Shown: piece after piece, positions 9,102 to 16,453 of the stretch
How the letters are laid out: every line of letters starts with the position of its first letter
Position numbering within the stretch: the first letter of the stretch is position 1
NCBI GenBank assembly: GCA_963678135.1
Contig: OY782667.1
Span: forward strand, 1 to 64,000
Length of the DNA stretch: 64,000 nt
Direction of reading: 5' to 3'
From: JAHJKV01 sp963678135
Lineage (GTDB): Bacteria > Desulfobacterota > Desulfovibrionia > Desulfovibrionales > Desulfovibrionaceae
Translations under genes and position numbers: made by a program
The notes under the pieces: generated by a model
What the model saw: only the letters and a program-made list of their open reading frames with translations
Databases searched by the model: none
What the model was told of the DNA's origin: nothing

Positions 9102-9658
9102 GAATGTATTCTCCTTTCCTCGGACTTGTGGTCGAGGCTAAAATATTCTCTCAGGCGTTCCAAGGCTTGAAACTTAAGACTTCTTGCCGTGCAAGGTGAA
9201 ATTCCCAGCTTTACAGCAATATCGTTGGCCTCAAGTTCATCAAGAAAAGTAAGTTCTAAAATTTCAACCTGACGTGGTGTAAGCACTCCGTCCGGAAGTG
9301 ATAAGGGCTCAATCTGAGATTCTAAGGACGGTTCAAAAGACTCTATATCCTGCTCGATACTTAAAAAATCAAGCTGCCGTTTACGCAAACGATCTATAAT
9401 AGAAGTACGGATGATCATGCCGAGCCATGTGGTAACTGCACCCTTTGATTGATCATATTTTTTCGTATAATCATTTTTGAGAATCTTAAGAGCAACATCT
9501 TGAAAAATATCTTCTCGCTCATGGTAAGGACAGTTTTTGCCAATAGAGCGATAAAATGAAGTAATGCAGTGCATAATGAACGCCCTGAACTGATCAAATA
9601 TCAGGTCATGCTCATGCATATTGATGCAAGGCTGGTGTTCTGTTGTATAATTTTGCAT
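9098..9658 (-). CDS. RNA polymerase sigma factor, sigma-70 family, ECF-like (flagellar operon)
   Basis: The product (186 residues from the ATG at 9658) has region 2 at about residues 18-95, with an EDIFQDVALKILKN helix and TTWLGMIIRTSIIDRLRKR promoter-melting/-10 recognition segment, and region 4 at about 130-175, with LTPRQVEILEL and a helix-turn-helix (DIAVKLGISPCTARSLKF). Regions 1 and 3 are absent, the ECF arrangement. The ATG at 9658 is preferred to a GTG five codons earlier because a strong SD (AAGGAG) sits 8 bases before it. It heads the hook operon and overlaps flgD by 4 bases, so it probably acts in flagellar gene expression; it is too short and lacks sigma-3, so it is not a plain FliA. 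No anti-sigma gene is adjacent. Its target promoters are unknown. Confidence 0.85.
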   Translation of the reverse strand: MQNYTTEHQPCINMHEHDLIFDQFRAFIMHCITSFYRSIGKNCPYHEREDIFQDVALKILKNDYTKKYDQSKGAVTTWLGMIIRTSIIDRLRKRQLDFLSIEQDIESFEPSLESQIEPLSLPDGVLTPRQVEILELTFLDELEANDIAVKLGISPCTARSLKFQALERLREYFSLDHKSEERRIHS

Positions 9659-9857
9659 TACTTTCTCCTTCACCTGAATTGAGCAACTAAAATTCCACTT
9701 AATATCAAGATATATAAAGTTATCATAAACTTAGCTTTTATTTCGCCTCGATTTTGCCGCATAAAAATAGATTACAACATTTTTCTTTTTATAAAAAATT
9801 GCTTTTCTGTATCAGCTTTAGGATAATTTTTGAGAATTATTAAGAATTTTGCTTGAA

Positions 9858-9907
9858 ACTTGCTTTTTGCAAGTCAGTCAATATGTGCTAGGCAGGTTTT
9901 TCCTGCC
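9858..9907. repeat. Two tandem short hairpins with TTTTT loops
   Basis: ACTTGC-TTTTT-GCAAGT (9858-9874) and GGCAGG-TTTTT-CCTGCC (9891-9907) are perfect 6-bp stems with identical five-T loops, 16 bases apart. TAGGCAG recurs just downstream at 9911. They lie about 200 bases before the sigma-factor start, in its presumed 5' leader or promoter region. Confidence 0.5.
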
Positions 9908-10014
9908 TTCTAGGCAGAAACTCCCTTTTATGGACTAATATGCTGGAAATATGAGATAAAATAATGATATTTGAGACTAAGGCATCATGTGCGAAGTATT
10001 GAGATTTTATGGCT

Positions 10015-10080
10015 TTACAATTTCTTATGATCTGTTCCAGTAAATGGAGAACCCGCTATACAGTAAGCTGATGTCTTCAT
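10015..10080 (-). CDS. Possible small protein (21 residues), unconfirmed
   Basis: An ATG at 10080 is preceded by a strong SD (GGGAGG, 9 bases upstream) and opens a 21-codon frame ending in TAA (MKTSAYCIAGSPFTGTDHKK then L). It lies between the exonuclease gene and the sigma-factor gene on the same strand as both. The SD sits within the loop side of a 9-bp inverted repeat (10081-10118) that could hide it. No family is recognised; the frame is short enough to occur by chance, so the good ribosome site is the only argument for it. It could also be a leader peptide of the downstream transcript. Confidence 0.25.
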   Translation of the reverse strand: MKTSAYCIAGSPFTGTDHKKL

Positions 10081-10150
10081 GTAAAATTTCCTCCCTTGTC
10101 TTTACGAAAAAATTTTACTTTTTAGACCTGTCAAGTCTCGGGGGGGGGGA

Positions 10151-10774
10151 TTACTCAAGTTCAAAAACGCCAAGACGGGCAAAGGCCAAATATAATTCAC
10201 GACTCACCCAAGCGTCTGTTGCTGCATAAATAATTTGCTTTGGTAAAAGTTCATCTTTTGCCCAATTCGAACATTGAGCTGATTTTGAAATACGAAATCC
10301 CAACAAATTTGCAGCAAGATTTCGCAGACCATGTGTTTGCATTTTGAGTTCACTGGAAACTTGCCCTAAGTCAACAAAAGCACCAGCCTTAAAATTATAC
10401 AATTTCTTTAAGCCTGCAATATCATCACGCACTGCAACGCCAGCTTTGACAATATCCTTGCTGCTCAATAACTCGGCCAAACCAGTCTCCAGTGAAAGAT
10501 GACGCAACTGAAACAAAAAGACTTCGTTAGCAGTAGCGAGTTGTAGCACTGTAGGAGGGCCTGGCTGTTTTCCTTTTTTGAAAACAGGGCGAGTTTCAGT
10601 ATCAAAACCAAGCAATATTTCATTTTGTAAGCGCGTTAGAGCCCACAGCAAACGCTTTTCTGAACGAATAAGATGAATTTCTCCATCCCAAGCGCGCAAA
10701 GGAAGCTCGTTAATTGCTTCCGTAGGCCAGGCTTCTAAAAATTCCTCAGCTAGTTCTATAAAATTTATGTGCAT
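10151..10774 (-). CDS. 3'-5' exonuclease, RNase D / WRN-exonuclease-like
   Basis: The product (207 residues from the ATG at 10774) is a single DEDD-type exonuclease domain: motif I GFDTETRP (first two acidic residues) near residue 58, motif II around VAVRDDIAGL, and motif III YAATDAWVSRELY near the C-terminus with the Tyr and Asp of the DEDDy type. There is no HRDC domain, so it is about half the length of E. coli RNase D and closer to the compact WRN-like exonucleases of many bacteria. It would trim 3' ends of RNA or DNA in the cytoplasm. A TTG six codons upstream is an alternative start; neither has a strong SD. It follows proS by 31 bases and may be co-transcribed with it. Confidence 0.8.
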   Translation of the reverse strand: MHINFIELAEEFLEAWPTEAINELPLRAWDGEIHLIRSEKRLLWALTRLQNEILLGFDTETRPVFKKGKQPGPPTVLQLATANEVFLFQLRHLSLETGLAELLSSKDIVKAGVAVRDDIAGLKKLYNFKAGAFVDLGQVSSELKMQTHGLRNLAANLLGFRISKSAQCSNWAKDELLPKQIIYAATDAWVSRELYLAFARLGVFELE

Positions 10775-10823
10775 ATCCACAATATTTTCCAATACAATAG
10801 CAATGCCTTTGCAAAGCTGTGTT

Positions 10824-12566
10824 TTATAAATCTAAGCCCCAAACATTCCATACATCCTGATGCCACTTGCTAAAAACTTTAATAAAATCAGAGAGTTCTA
10901 AATCTACTCGTTGCCCTGTTTTTCTGTTTTTCGCTTCTATTATGCCGTTTGCAAGCCCTTTGCTGCCGAGAACAAGTTGCATGGGCCAACCAGCAAGGTC
11001 TGCATCCGCAAACTTAACGCCCGGGCGTTCTTTACGGTCATCATACAAAACATCAATCCCAAGCTGGAGCAATTTCTGATATACGTCTTCAGCCACTATG
11101 CTAACAGCTTCATCTTTAGCACCAAGGGCGATAAGGCAAACCTCAAAAGGTGCAATAGAAGGCGGAAACACAGCTCCTTGTTCATCATTATTTTGTTCAA
11201 TAGCTGCAGCCACAATCCGTGAGATGCCAATGCCGTAGCAACCCATAATCATGGTTTTTTCTTTCCCATTTTCATCAAGAAATGTTGCATTCATAGCATG
11301 TGAATATTTTGTTCCAAGCTTAAACACATGTCCGACTTCAATACCTTTTGTAAAATGAACAGCCCTGCCACATTGCGGGCAAGGATCATCTTGTGCAATA
11401 GTTCGCAAATCAGCAAATTGTTCAATCTGGACGTCTCGCCCAAGATGTACATTTTTCAAATGTGTATCACATGTATTGGCTCCGGTAATCCAAGCTCGAT
11501 CATATCCTAATTCATTATCTGCAAAAATATGTTTTACCTGTAAGCCCACAGGCCCTGCAAAGCCAACAGGAGCACCAGTCCATTCTATAACCTGCTCAGG
11601 GCTAGCCATTTCAATGCTATTTCCCCCTAAAAGATTACGCAATTTCACCTCATTAAGTTCGCGGTCTCCACGCACAAGAGCAGCCACAGCTTCTCCATCC
11701 ACACTAAAAAGCAAAGTCTTTATAAGCTCTGAGGCCTTAGCAGAAAGAAGTGCACAGACTTCTTCCACGCTGTGCGCTCCCGGAGTAGATACTGATGAAA
11801 ACTCAGGGATATTGGTTTCACTCTTCAAATCTACAGGCTGACTTGCTACTTTGGCTTTTTCTAAATTGGCAGCAAAGCCACAGGCTACATCCTCACAAAC
11901 AGCAATAGTATCCTCTCCTGTTTCAGCCAAAACCATAAATTCATGCGAAAAATCGCCACCAATTGCGCCTGAGTCCGCCTGTACTGCACGAAAGCTCAAG
12001 CCAATACGTTCAAAAGCCTTGGAATAGGCTTGATACATGGCCTCGTAGCTCATTTCCGCACCGGCTTCATCCGCATCAAAGGAATACGCATCCTTCATAA
12101 TAAATTCCCGACCACGCATCAGGCCAAAGCGTGGACGAACTTCATCGCGAAATTTAGTTTGTATCTGATACAAATTGAGCGGTAATTGTTTATAGGAACG
12201 AATTTCTCCACGGAGCAAATCCGTGATAACTTCTTCATGCGTAGGCCCCAAGCAATACTCACGATTATGACGATCTTTCATACGCAAAAGTTCTCGCCCG
12301 TAATATCCCCAGCGACCTGTTTCCTGCCAAAGATCAGCAGGCTGAACCATTGGCATGGAAATTTCTATGGCACCAGCTCGTTCCATTTCTTCTCGAACGA
12401 TATTGGCAACCTTATTTATGGCGCGCAAAGCAGTGGGCAAATAAGTATAAATACCGCTTGTTAGCTTACGAATCATACCAGCACGCATAAGCAATTTATG
12501 GGACATCACCTCGGCATCTGCCGGATCTTCCTTAAGCGTTGGAATATAATATTTAGAAAGTCTCAT
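10824..12566 (-). CDS. proS: Prolyl-tRNA synthetase
   Basis: The 580-residue product charges tRNA-Pro. Class II motif 2 (FRDEVRPRFGLMRGREFIMKD split around residue 140) and motif 3 (GIGISRIVAAAIEQ, about residue 440) flank an insertion domain with AGAHSVEEV-like YbaK/INS sequence that edits mischarged Ala-tRNA-Pro, as in the bacterial-type enzyme. The C-terminal anticodon-binding domain has the DDRKERPGVKFADADLAG motif. Length is normal. Its ATG overlaps the end of ispG by 4 bases (12563-12566), indicating an ispG-proS operon with translational coupling. Confidence 0.96.
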   Translation of the reverse strand: MRLSKYYIPTLKEDPADAEVMSHKLLMRAGMIRKLTSGIYTYLPTALRAINKVANIVREEMERAGAIEISMPMVQPADLWQETGRWGYYGRELLRMKDRHNREYCLGPTHEEVITDLLRGEIRSYKQLPLNLYQIQTKFRDEVRPRFGLMRGREFIMKDAYSFDADEAGAEMSYEAMYQAYSKAFERIGLSFRAVQADSGAIGGDFSHEFMVLAETGEDTIAVCEDVACGFAANLEKAKVASQPVDLKSETNIPEFSSVSTPGAHSVEEVCALLSAKASELIKTLLFSVDGEAVAALVRGDRELNEVKLRNLLGGNSIEMASPEQVIEWTGAPVGFAGPVGLQVKHIFADNELGYDRAWITGANTCDTHLKNVHLGRDVQIEQFADLRTIAQDDPCPQCGRAVHFTKGIEVGHVFKLGTKYSHAMNATFLDENGKEKTMIMGCYGIGISRIVAAAIEQNNDEQGAVFPPSIAPFEVCLIALGAKDEAVSIVAEDVYQKLLQLGIDVLYDDRKERPGVKFADADLAGWPMQLVLGSKGLANGIIEAKNRKTGQRVDLELSDFIKVFSKWHQDVWNVWGLDL

Positions 12567-13642
12567 TTATTTTTTCTCCGTTCTTCCAAGAAGAGTTCCA
12601 ATTCCTGCATAAATTCTGAAATCAAATCTTCTGCACCACGCACTTTGCGTACAACCTGCCCTTTCCGAAAAATAATCCCTGAATCACGACCACCTGCGAT
12701 ACCTATATCTGCCTCACGAGCCTCACCAGGGCCATTGACCACGCAGCCCATGACCGCACAAGTAAAAACTTCTTCCACACCCATAAGTTTTTCTTCAACT
12801 TTGGTAGCCAAAGCAATCAAATCAATTTCAGTTCTACCGCAGGTCGGACACGAAATAATATCCGGCCCGCGTTCCCTGAGTCCTAAAGCGCGCAAAATTT
12901 CCCAAGCTGCGCTTAGTTCTGCAAGCGGATCATGGGTCAAAGAGACACGCAAGGTATCACCCAAACCCTCCCAAAGTAAAATCCCCAAGCCCACAGCACT
13001 TTTTACAGTGCCTCGCCCTAAAGTTCCAGCTTCAGTAATGCCAATATGTAAAGGATAGTCTACCTTTGTTGCAAGCAAACGATAGGCCGAGATAGTGCGA
13101 AGGACTGAACTGGATTTAAGAGAAATTTTAATGGCTTCAAAATTTCGGCGTTCCAGCATCGCAACATGACTTAACGCACTTTCAACCATGGCCTCCGGTG
13201 TAGCCCCACCGTAACGCTCCAAGAGTTTTTTTTCCAGACTTCCAGCATTCACCCCAATGCGAATAGGGACGCCACGTTCTTTTGCCACAGCAACAACAGA
13301 ATCAAGCCTTGCTTCCCCTCCAATATTTCCAGGATTGATACGCAAGCCATCTATCCCTGCCTGCAGAGCTTGTAAGGCCAGACGATGATCAAAATGAATA
13401 TCCGCTATGAGGGGAACCTCTGTCCTGTTACGGATAGTACACAGTGCATTTGCTGCAATTTCATCAGGAACGGCTAAACGCACGATTTCGCATCCAGCTT
13501 TGGCTAAACGCTCAATCTGATTTAAGGTAGCATGTACATCGCGTGTATCAGTATTGCACATAGATTGTACGCGAATGGGGCTATCGCCTCCAATACTGAC
13601 ATCACCAAGAAAAATACTTTTGCTGTTTTTACGCTGAATCAT
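12563..13642 (-). CDS. ispG: 4-hydroxy-3-methylbut-2-en-1-yl diphosphate synthase (MEP pathway)
   Basis: The 359-residue product reduces MEcPP to HMBPP in the non-mevalonate isoprenoid pathway using a [4Fe-4S] cluster. The N-terminal TIM-barrel has MIQRKNSKSIFLGDVSIGG and HFDHRLALQA motifs; the cluster ligands are in ISCPTCGRTEID and CAVMGCVVNGPGEA near the C-terminus. Length matches bacterial IspG without the plant insertion. The ATG has no SD, and a candidate promoter places the transcription start only a few bases upstream, so the message may be leaderless. It overlaps proS by 4 bases; argB lies divergently upstream. Confidence 0.96.
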   Translation of the reverse strand: MIQRKNSKSIFLGDVSIGGDSPIRVQSMCNTDTRDVHATLNQIERLAKAGCEIVRLAVPDEIAANALCTIRNRTEVPLIADIHFDHRLALQALQAGIDGLRINPGNIGGEARLDSVVAVAKERGVPIRIGVNAGSLEKKLLERYGGATPEAMVESALSHVAMLERRNFEAIKISLKSSSVLRTISAYRLLATKVDYPLHIGITEAGTLGRGTVKSAVGLGILLWEGLGDTLRVSLTHDPLAELSAAWEILRALGLRERGPDIISCPTCGRTEIDLIALATKVEEKLMGVEEVFTCAVMGCVVNGPGEAREADIGIAGGRDSGIIFRKGQVVRKVRGAEDLISEFMQELELFLEERRKNK

Positions 13643-13651
13643 AACATACTT

Positions 13652-13680
13652 ATATTACTGCATGAACAAAAAGCTGTCCA
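13652..13680 (-). promoter_or_regulatory. Candidate sigma-70 promoter of ispG-proS
   Basis: On the minus strand TGGACA (13680-13675) is followed after 17 bases by TAATAT (13657-13652), 5/6 and 4/6 matches. The predicted start of transcription is within about 5 bases of the ispG ATG. Confidence 0.4.
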
Positions 13681-13725
13681 GAAAACTAAACAATCAATTA
13701 CCGCTAATATTTTGCACCCTCCGCA

Positions 13726-13754
13726 TTGACACTTCCCCTTGCCTGATGTTCAAT
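13726..13754 (+). promoter_or_regulatory. Candidate sigma-70 promoter of argB
   Basis: A perfect TTGACA (13726-13731) is followed after 17 bases by TTCAAT (13749-13754), a 4/6 match, placing transcription start near 13761, some 30 bases before the argB ATG. The closer TATAAT at 13776 is too near the SD to be the -10 box of a leadered transcript. Confidence 0.4.
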
Positions 13755-13793
13755 TTAAGTATTCTTTTTGCCTGTTATAATGAAGGAGCATAC

Positions 13794-14702
13794 ATGCAAA
13801 AACGTACTCAAAGAGACAAAGAACGCGATGCCCTACAAGCGCGTCTGCTTATGGAGTCCTTACCATATATTCGAGAATTTTACGGTCAAACCGTGGTTAT
13901 CAAATATGGCGGACACGCCATGATTGACGAAAAACTCAAAAAAAGTTTTGCTCTGAATATCATCCTCCTCAAGTATGTTGGCATCAATCCAGTTATTGTA
14001 CACGGCGGAGGGCCACAAATAGGTAAAATGCTTACTGCTCTCGGAATAGAGTCTCATTTCCGGCAGGGGCATAGAATAACTGATCAAGCCACCATGGATG
14101 TAGTAGAAATGGTTCTTGTTGGTAAAGTCAATAAAGAAATCGTGAATCTTATTAACCTTAATGGTGGACGAGCTGTCGGACTTTCCGGCAAGGACGGAAC
14201 ACTCATTCAATGCGAAAAAAAAGAATTGGCGGTTACAAAAAAGGATGCGCCACCTGAACTGCTTGACCTTGGCAAAGTCGGTGAAGTGACGCATATCAAT
14301 GTCAATGTAATTCATTCGCTGGAACGAGAAGGTTTTATTCCGGTTATTGCTCCAGTAGGGGTCAATGAATATGGTGAAACATATAATATTAATGCTGATG
14401 ACGTTGCTGGTGCTGTGGCTTCAGCTTTGGAGGCAAAAAGGCTTCATTTATTAACCGATGTAGAAGGTCTGCTTGATCAAAACAAAGAGCTTATACAACG
14501 TTTATCTGTTACGGAAGGATTTCAAGCCATTGAACAAGGCATCCCCAAAGGTGGCATGGTACCCAAATTACGCTGTTGTCTGGAGGCTGTCCTTTCCGGT
14601 GTAGAAAAAGCGCATATTATTGATGGCCGTGAAGAAAATTGTGTACTCCTCGAACTTTTTACAGACGAAGGTATCGGTACCGCCATTCTTTCAGACTCAT
14701 AA
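13794..14702 (+). CDS. argB: Acetylglutamate kinase
   Basis: The product (302 residues from the ATG at 13794) phosphorylates N-acetylglutamate, the second step of arginine synthesis. Motifs of the amino-acid kinase fold are clear: VVIKYGGHAM near residue 29, PVIVHGGGPQIG near 64, and NADDVAGAVASAL near 200. The upstream in-frame ATG at 13662 is rejected because AAGGAG lies 6 bases before 13794 and the extra 44 residues do not fit the family. The N-terminal helix before the kinase core resembles arginine-inhibited ArgB enzymes, so feedback inhibition is likely. It is monocistronic, ends at a strong bidirectional terminator, and is separated from argFGH at 26-30 kb. Confidence 0.95.
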   Translation: MQKRTQRDKERDALQARLLMESLPYIREFYGQTVVIKYGGHAMIDEKLKKSFALNIILLKYVGINPVIVHGGGPQIGKMLTALGIESHFRQGHRITDQATMDVVEMVLVGKVNKEIVNLINLNGGRAVGLSGKDGTLIQCEKKELAVTKKDAPPELLDLGKVGEVTHINVNVIHSLEREGFIPVIAPVGVNEYGETYNINADDVAGAVASALEAKRLHLLTDVEGLLDQNKELIQRLSVTEGFQAIEQGIPKGGMVPKLRCCLEAVLSGVEKAHIIDGREENCVLLELFTDEGIGTAILSDS

Positions 14703-14729
14703 TCTCAAATAATCTGAAATAAAAAATAA

Positions 14730-14756
14730 AGCCCACTCCAATAATTGAAGTGGGCT
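14730..14756. terminator. Bidirectional rho-independent terminator between argB and rpsT
   Basis: AGCCCACT (14730-14737) pairs with AGTGGGCT (14749-14756), extended inside by CAAT/ATTG. TTTTT follows on the plus strand (14761 on) and AAAAAATAAA precedes, which gives a U-tract on the minus strand. It lies 27 bases after argB and 24 bases after rpsT in their convergent orientation. Confidence 0.85.
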
Positions 14757-14780
14757 ACAATTTTTAGGTACAAAAAGCAG

Positions 14781-15047
14781 TTATACGGCTATCTTATTTA
14801 TCGCTTGCTGCAAGCGAGAAATACGGCGAGCAGCCTGTCGCCAGTGGATAACTTTTTTCGACGCTGCTTTGTCCAAAACTTTAGTGGCTGTGACCATAGC
14901 AGTTTCAGCTTGCCCAAGATCATTTGCTTCAACAGCAGTTCTTACAGCTTTCACCGCATTTTTGATGCGAGTTTTGCTTATACGATTACGCAGATTGCGT
15001 TTCAGGCTTTGACGATGCCGTTTTAAGGCAGATGGATGATTAGCCAA
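14781..15047 (-). CDS. rpsT: 30S ribosomal protein S20
   Basis: The 88-residue product is the basic helical bundle protein S20 that binds 16S rRNA early in 30S assembly. The N-terminus MANHPSALKRHRQSLKRN and the helix RTRIKNAVKAVRTAVE-like segment are diagnostic, and length matches the family. The start codon is TTG with a good SD (GAGGAG, 7 bases upstream); E. coli rpsT also uses UUG, which there takes part in autoregulation of translation. A near-consensus promoter lies at 15120-15146, so it can be transcribed apart from the long upstream operon. It ends at the terminator shared with argB. Confidence 0.97.
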   Translation of the reverse strand: MANHPSALKRHRQSLKRNLRNRISKTRIKNAVKAVRTAVEANDLGQAETAMVTATKVLDKAASKKVIHWRQAARRISRLQQAINKIAV

Positions 15048-15119
15048 AATCTATCTCCTCATTATTTACACTGTTTTTATTTTTTTCATAAAATATATAT
15101 AACAAATCGAAAGAGAGTC

Positions 15120-15146
15120 ATTATACTCTTCTTTTTTTTTTGTCAA
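15120..15146 (-). promoter_or_regulatory. Near-consensus sigma-70 promoter of rpsT
   Basis: On the minus strand perfect TTGACA (15146-15141) and perfect TATAAT (15125-15120) are separated by only 15 bases, nine of them a run of A's. The spacing is shorter than the optimal 17, which may hold down an otherwise very strong promoter. Transcription would start about 65 bases before the rpsT TTG. Confidence 0.65.
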
Positions 15147-15184
15147 GATAAATTCAAAACATTCAGGACACTTTGTACTCTAGC

Positions 15185-16450
15185 TTAGAACCGAGTTCCG
15201 TATAAGGTAGCCTTTCTTGTCCAAAACTCAGTAAGTTTTTGTTTATCAAACTGAGCTTGGCAATAGGCCAAATCATGAACATCCTGTCCGGGTACATAAA
15301 TATAGAGTACACATAATGCGTTTTGCTTGCTTTGTTGCAGCTGGAAAGCAAGGGCAAATTCTTTAAGCTCGTCATCACCGGGCAATGTTTGAATATCCAA
15401 ATAGAGAGTAAAAAACTCTGCCACGCCCGAAGTAGCAGTTTTACTCTCATGTTGCAGCACAGTATACTTCAGGCCTTTAAGCTTTGCATCAAGTGACGAA
15501 GGAGTAAACTCTTCTTCTTTTTGCTCTGGTTGGTGCTCAAGTTTTTGCTTTAGCCTAGTATGAGCAGAAGGCGCAGGCGTATTTTGGACAACAGTGTCTT
15601 TGCTTGTGAGCTCTGTCTGCACATAGGGCGTAGGCGTATCCTTTGCATCTGGAAACTTGATGCTCGGTTCATCTAATAAGGGGGCATAAATATAGCCACA
15701 TGCTTTAGAAATATCACGCTCTTGCTCGGAAACATCAAAAACAGCATACCACCCACTTTCCAAAAAGGCAGCACGCACACATGTCCCTGGTTCTAAGCTC
15801 GCAACAAGCGCAGATTGTGCTGATCGACCTGCTCTCACATTGACTCTACGCTGAATAGTGAGCAATCGTCCCCATTCGGAAAATGCTTTATCCCAAGAAG
15901 AATTTTTCTTTTTTGCAGGACGTACAATTTTTTGTTTGCTTGGAAGCAAAGCATCAAGGCGCACATAGCCTAAAGCAAGTGTTTTTTCTCTCAAAAGCAA
16001 ATCTTCATCAAAAACAGCAAGCCAACCATCTTTTTCAAAATCAACTTTAATGGTCTGCCCCTTAAACACAGTAAAAACTTGTAAACTTTGTTCCGAGGGG
16101 GTTTGATAAACGATTGCACGGTTCTTCGGGCTCATCAATTTACCCCATGGCTCATGTCCTGTGCCAAGTGGCCGTAAATATTTCGACATGACATAGCCAA
16201 GAGCCTTTTGTTCATCCTTTTCCAGTATATCAAGAGAAAAAAGAGCAACCCACTGTTTTTCAGGAAAAGCGACGCGGTACAAACTTCCCGGTTTAATTTC
16301 TGCAACACATTTGGCTTTCAGTGAGCGAGCATCTCGAACTTTTACAGGATTTTTCGGGGTCATAATTACTCCCCAATCCTGCGCTTGCATTATATCAGCA
16401 CAACAAACAAAGAAAAAACAAAACAAACAAATTCCTTTTACCCAAGCCAT
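15185..16450 (-). CDS. Exported protein with three SH3-like domains
   Basis: The 421-residue product starts with a signal peptide (hydrophobic, Cys-rich core, likely cut after ADIMQA at about residue 23). Three copies of a bacterial SH3-like unit follow at about residues 25-92, 100-170 and 188-265, each with W-G, a strand ending VR/VY/VR, a P-G or G-Q turn, W-x-A-V/L-F and a final 'A-x-G-Y' strand. A Pro/Thr/Gln/Glu-rich linker (about 270-330) leads to an unrecognised C-terminal domain of about 90 residues. SH3-like domains in the periplasm usually bind cell-wall peptides or proteins. It lies 3 bases after skp, so a role in envelope assembly is a fair inference. No lipobox is evident; specific function unknown. 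Confidence 0.75.
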   Translation of the reverse strand: MAWVKGICLFCFFFVCCADIMQAQDWGVIMTPKNPVKVRDARSLKAKCVAEIKPGSLYRVAFPEKQWVALFSLDILEKDEQKALGYVMSKYLRPLGTGHEPWGKLMSPKNRAIVYQTPSEQSLQVFTVFKGQTIKVDFEKDGWLAVFDEDLLLREKTLALGYVRLDALLPSKQKIVRPAKKKNSSWDKAFSEWGRLLTIQRRVNVRAGRSAQSALVASLEPGTCVRAAFLESGWYAVFDVSEQERDISKACGYIYAPLLDEPSIKFPDAKDTPTPYVQTELTSKDTVVQNTPAPSAHTRLKQKLEHQPEQKEEEFTPSSLDAKLKGLKYTVLQHESKTATSGVAEFFTLYLDIQTLPGDDELKEFALAFQLQQSKQNALCVLYIYVPGQDVHDLAYCQAQFDKQKLTEFWTRKATLYGTRF

Positions 16451-16453
16451 TGG

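Larger units (their letters stand above)
9659..10150. other. 492-base AT-rich intergenic region upstream of the flagellar operon
   Basis: The only gene candidate is a doubtful minus-strand small ORF at 10015-10080. The region must hold the promoter of the leftward flagellar operon, but no clean sigma-70, sigma-54 or sigma-28 site stands out. It also holds two adjacent T5-loop hairpins (9858-9907), a 9-bp inverted repeat GTAAAATTT/AAATTTTAC (10081-10089 with 10110-10118) and a run of ten G's at 10140-10149, just past the exonuclease stop. Confidence 0.6.

Noticed and set aside
9721..9900. Sigma-54 or sigma-28 promoter for the flagellar operon
   Set aside because: GCAA and GTGC blocks exist but the spacing (12) is wrong for sigma-54, and no sigma-28 -10 box (CGATAA) at proper spacing was found.
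10140..10149. Run of ten G's as a phase-variation switch
   Set aside because: It lies outside coding sequence, one base past the exonuclease stop, so slippage would not change a protein; no promoter role is evident.
13776..13781. Perfect TATAAT just before argB
   Set aside because: It lies 12 bases from the ATG and 1 base from the SD, so transcription would start inside the SD; no -35 box at a proper distance.
13662..13793. N-terminal 44-residue extension of ArgB
   Set aside because: Upstream ATG lacks an SD, overlaps the promoter region, and the family N-terminus and a good SD both point to 13794.
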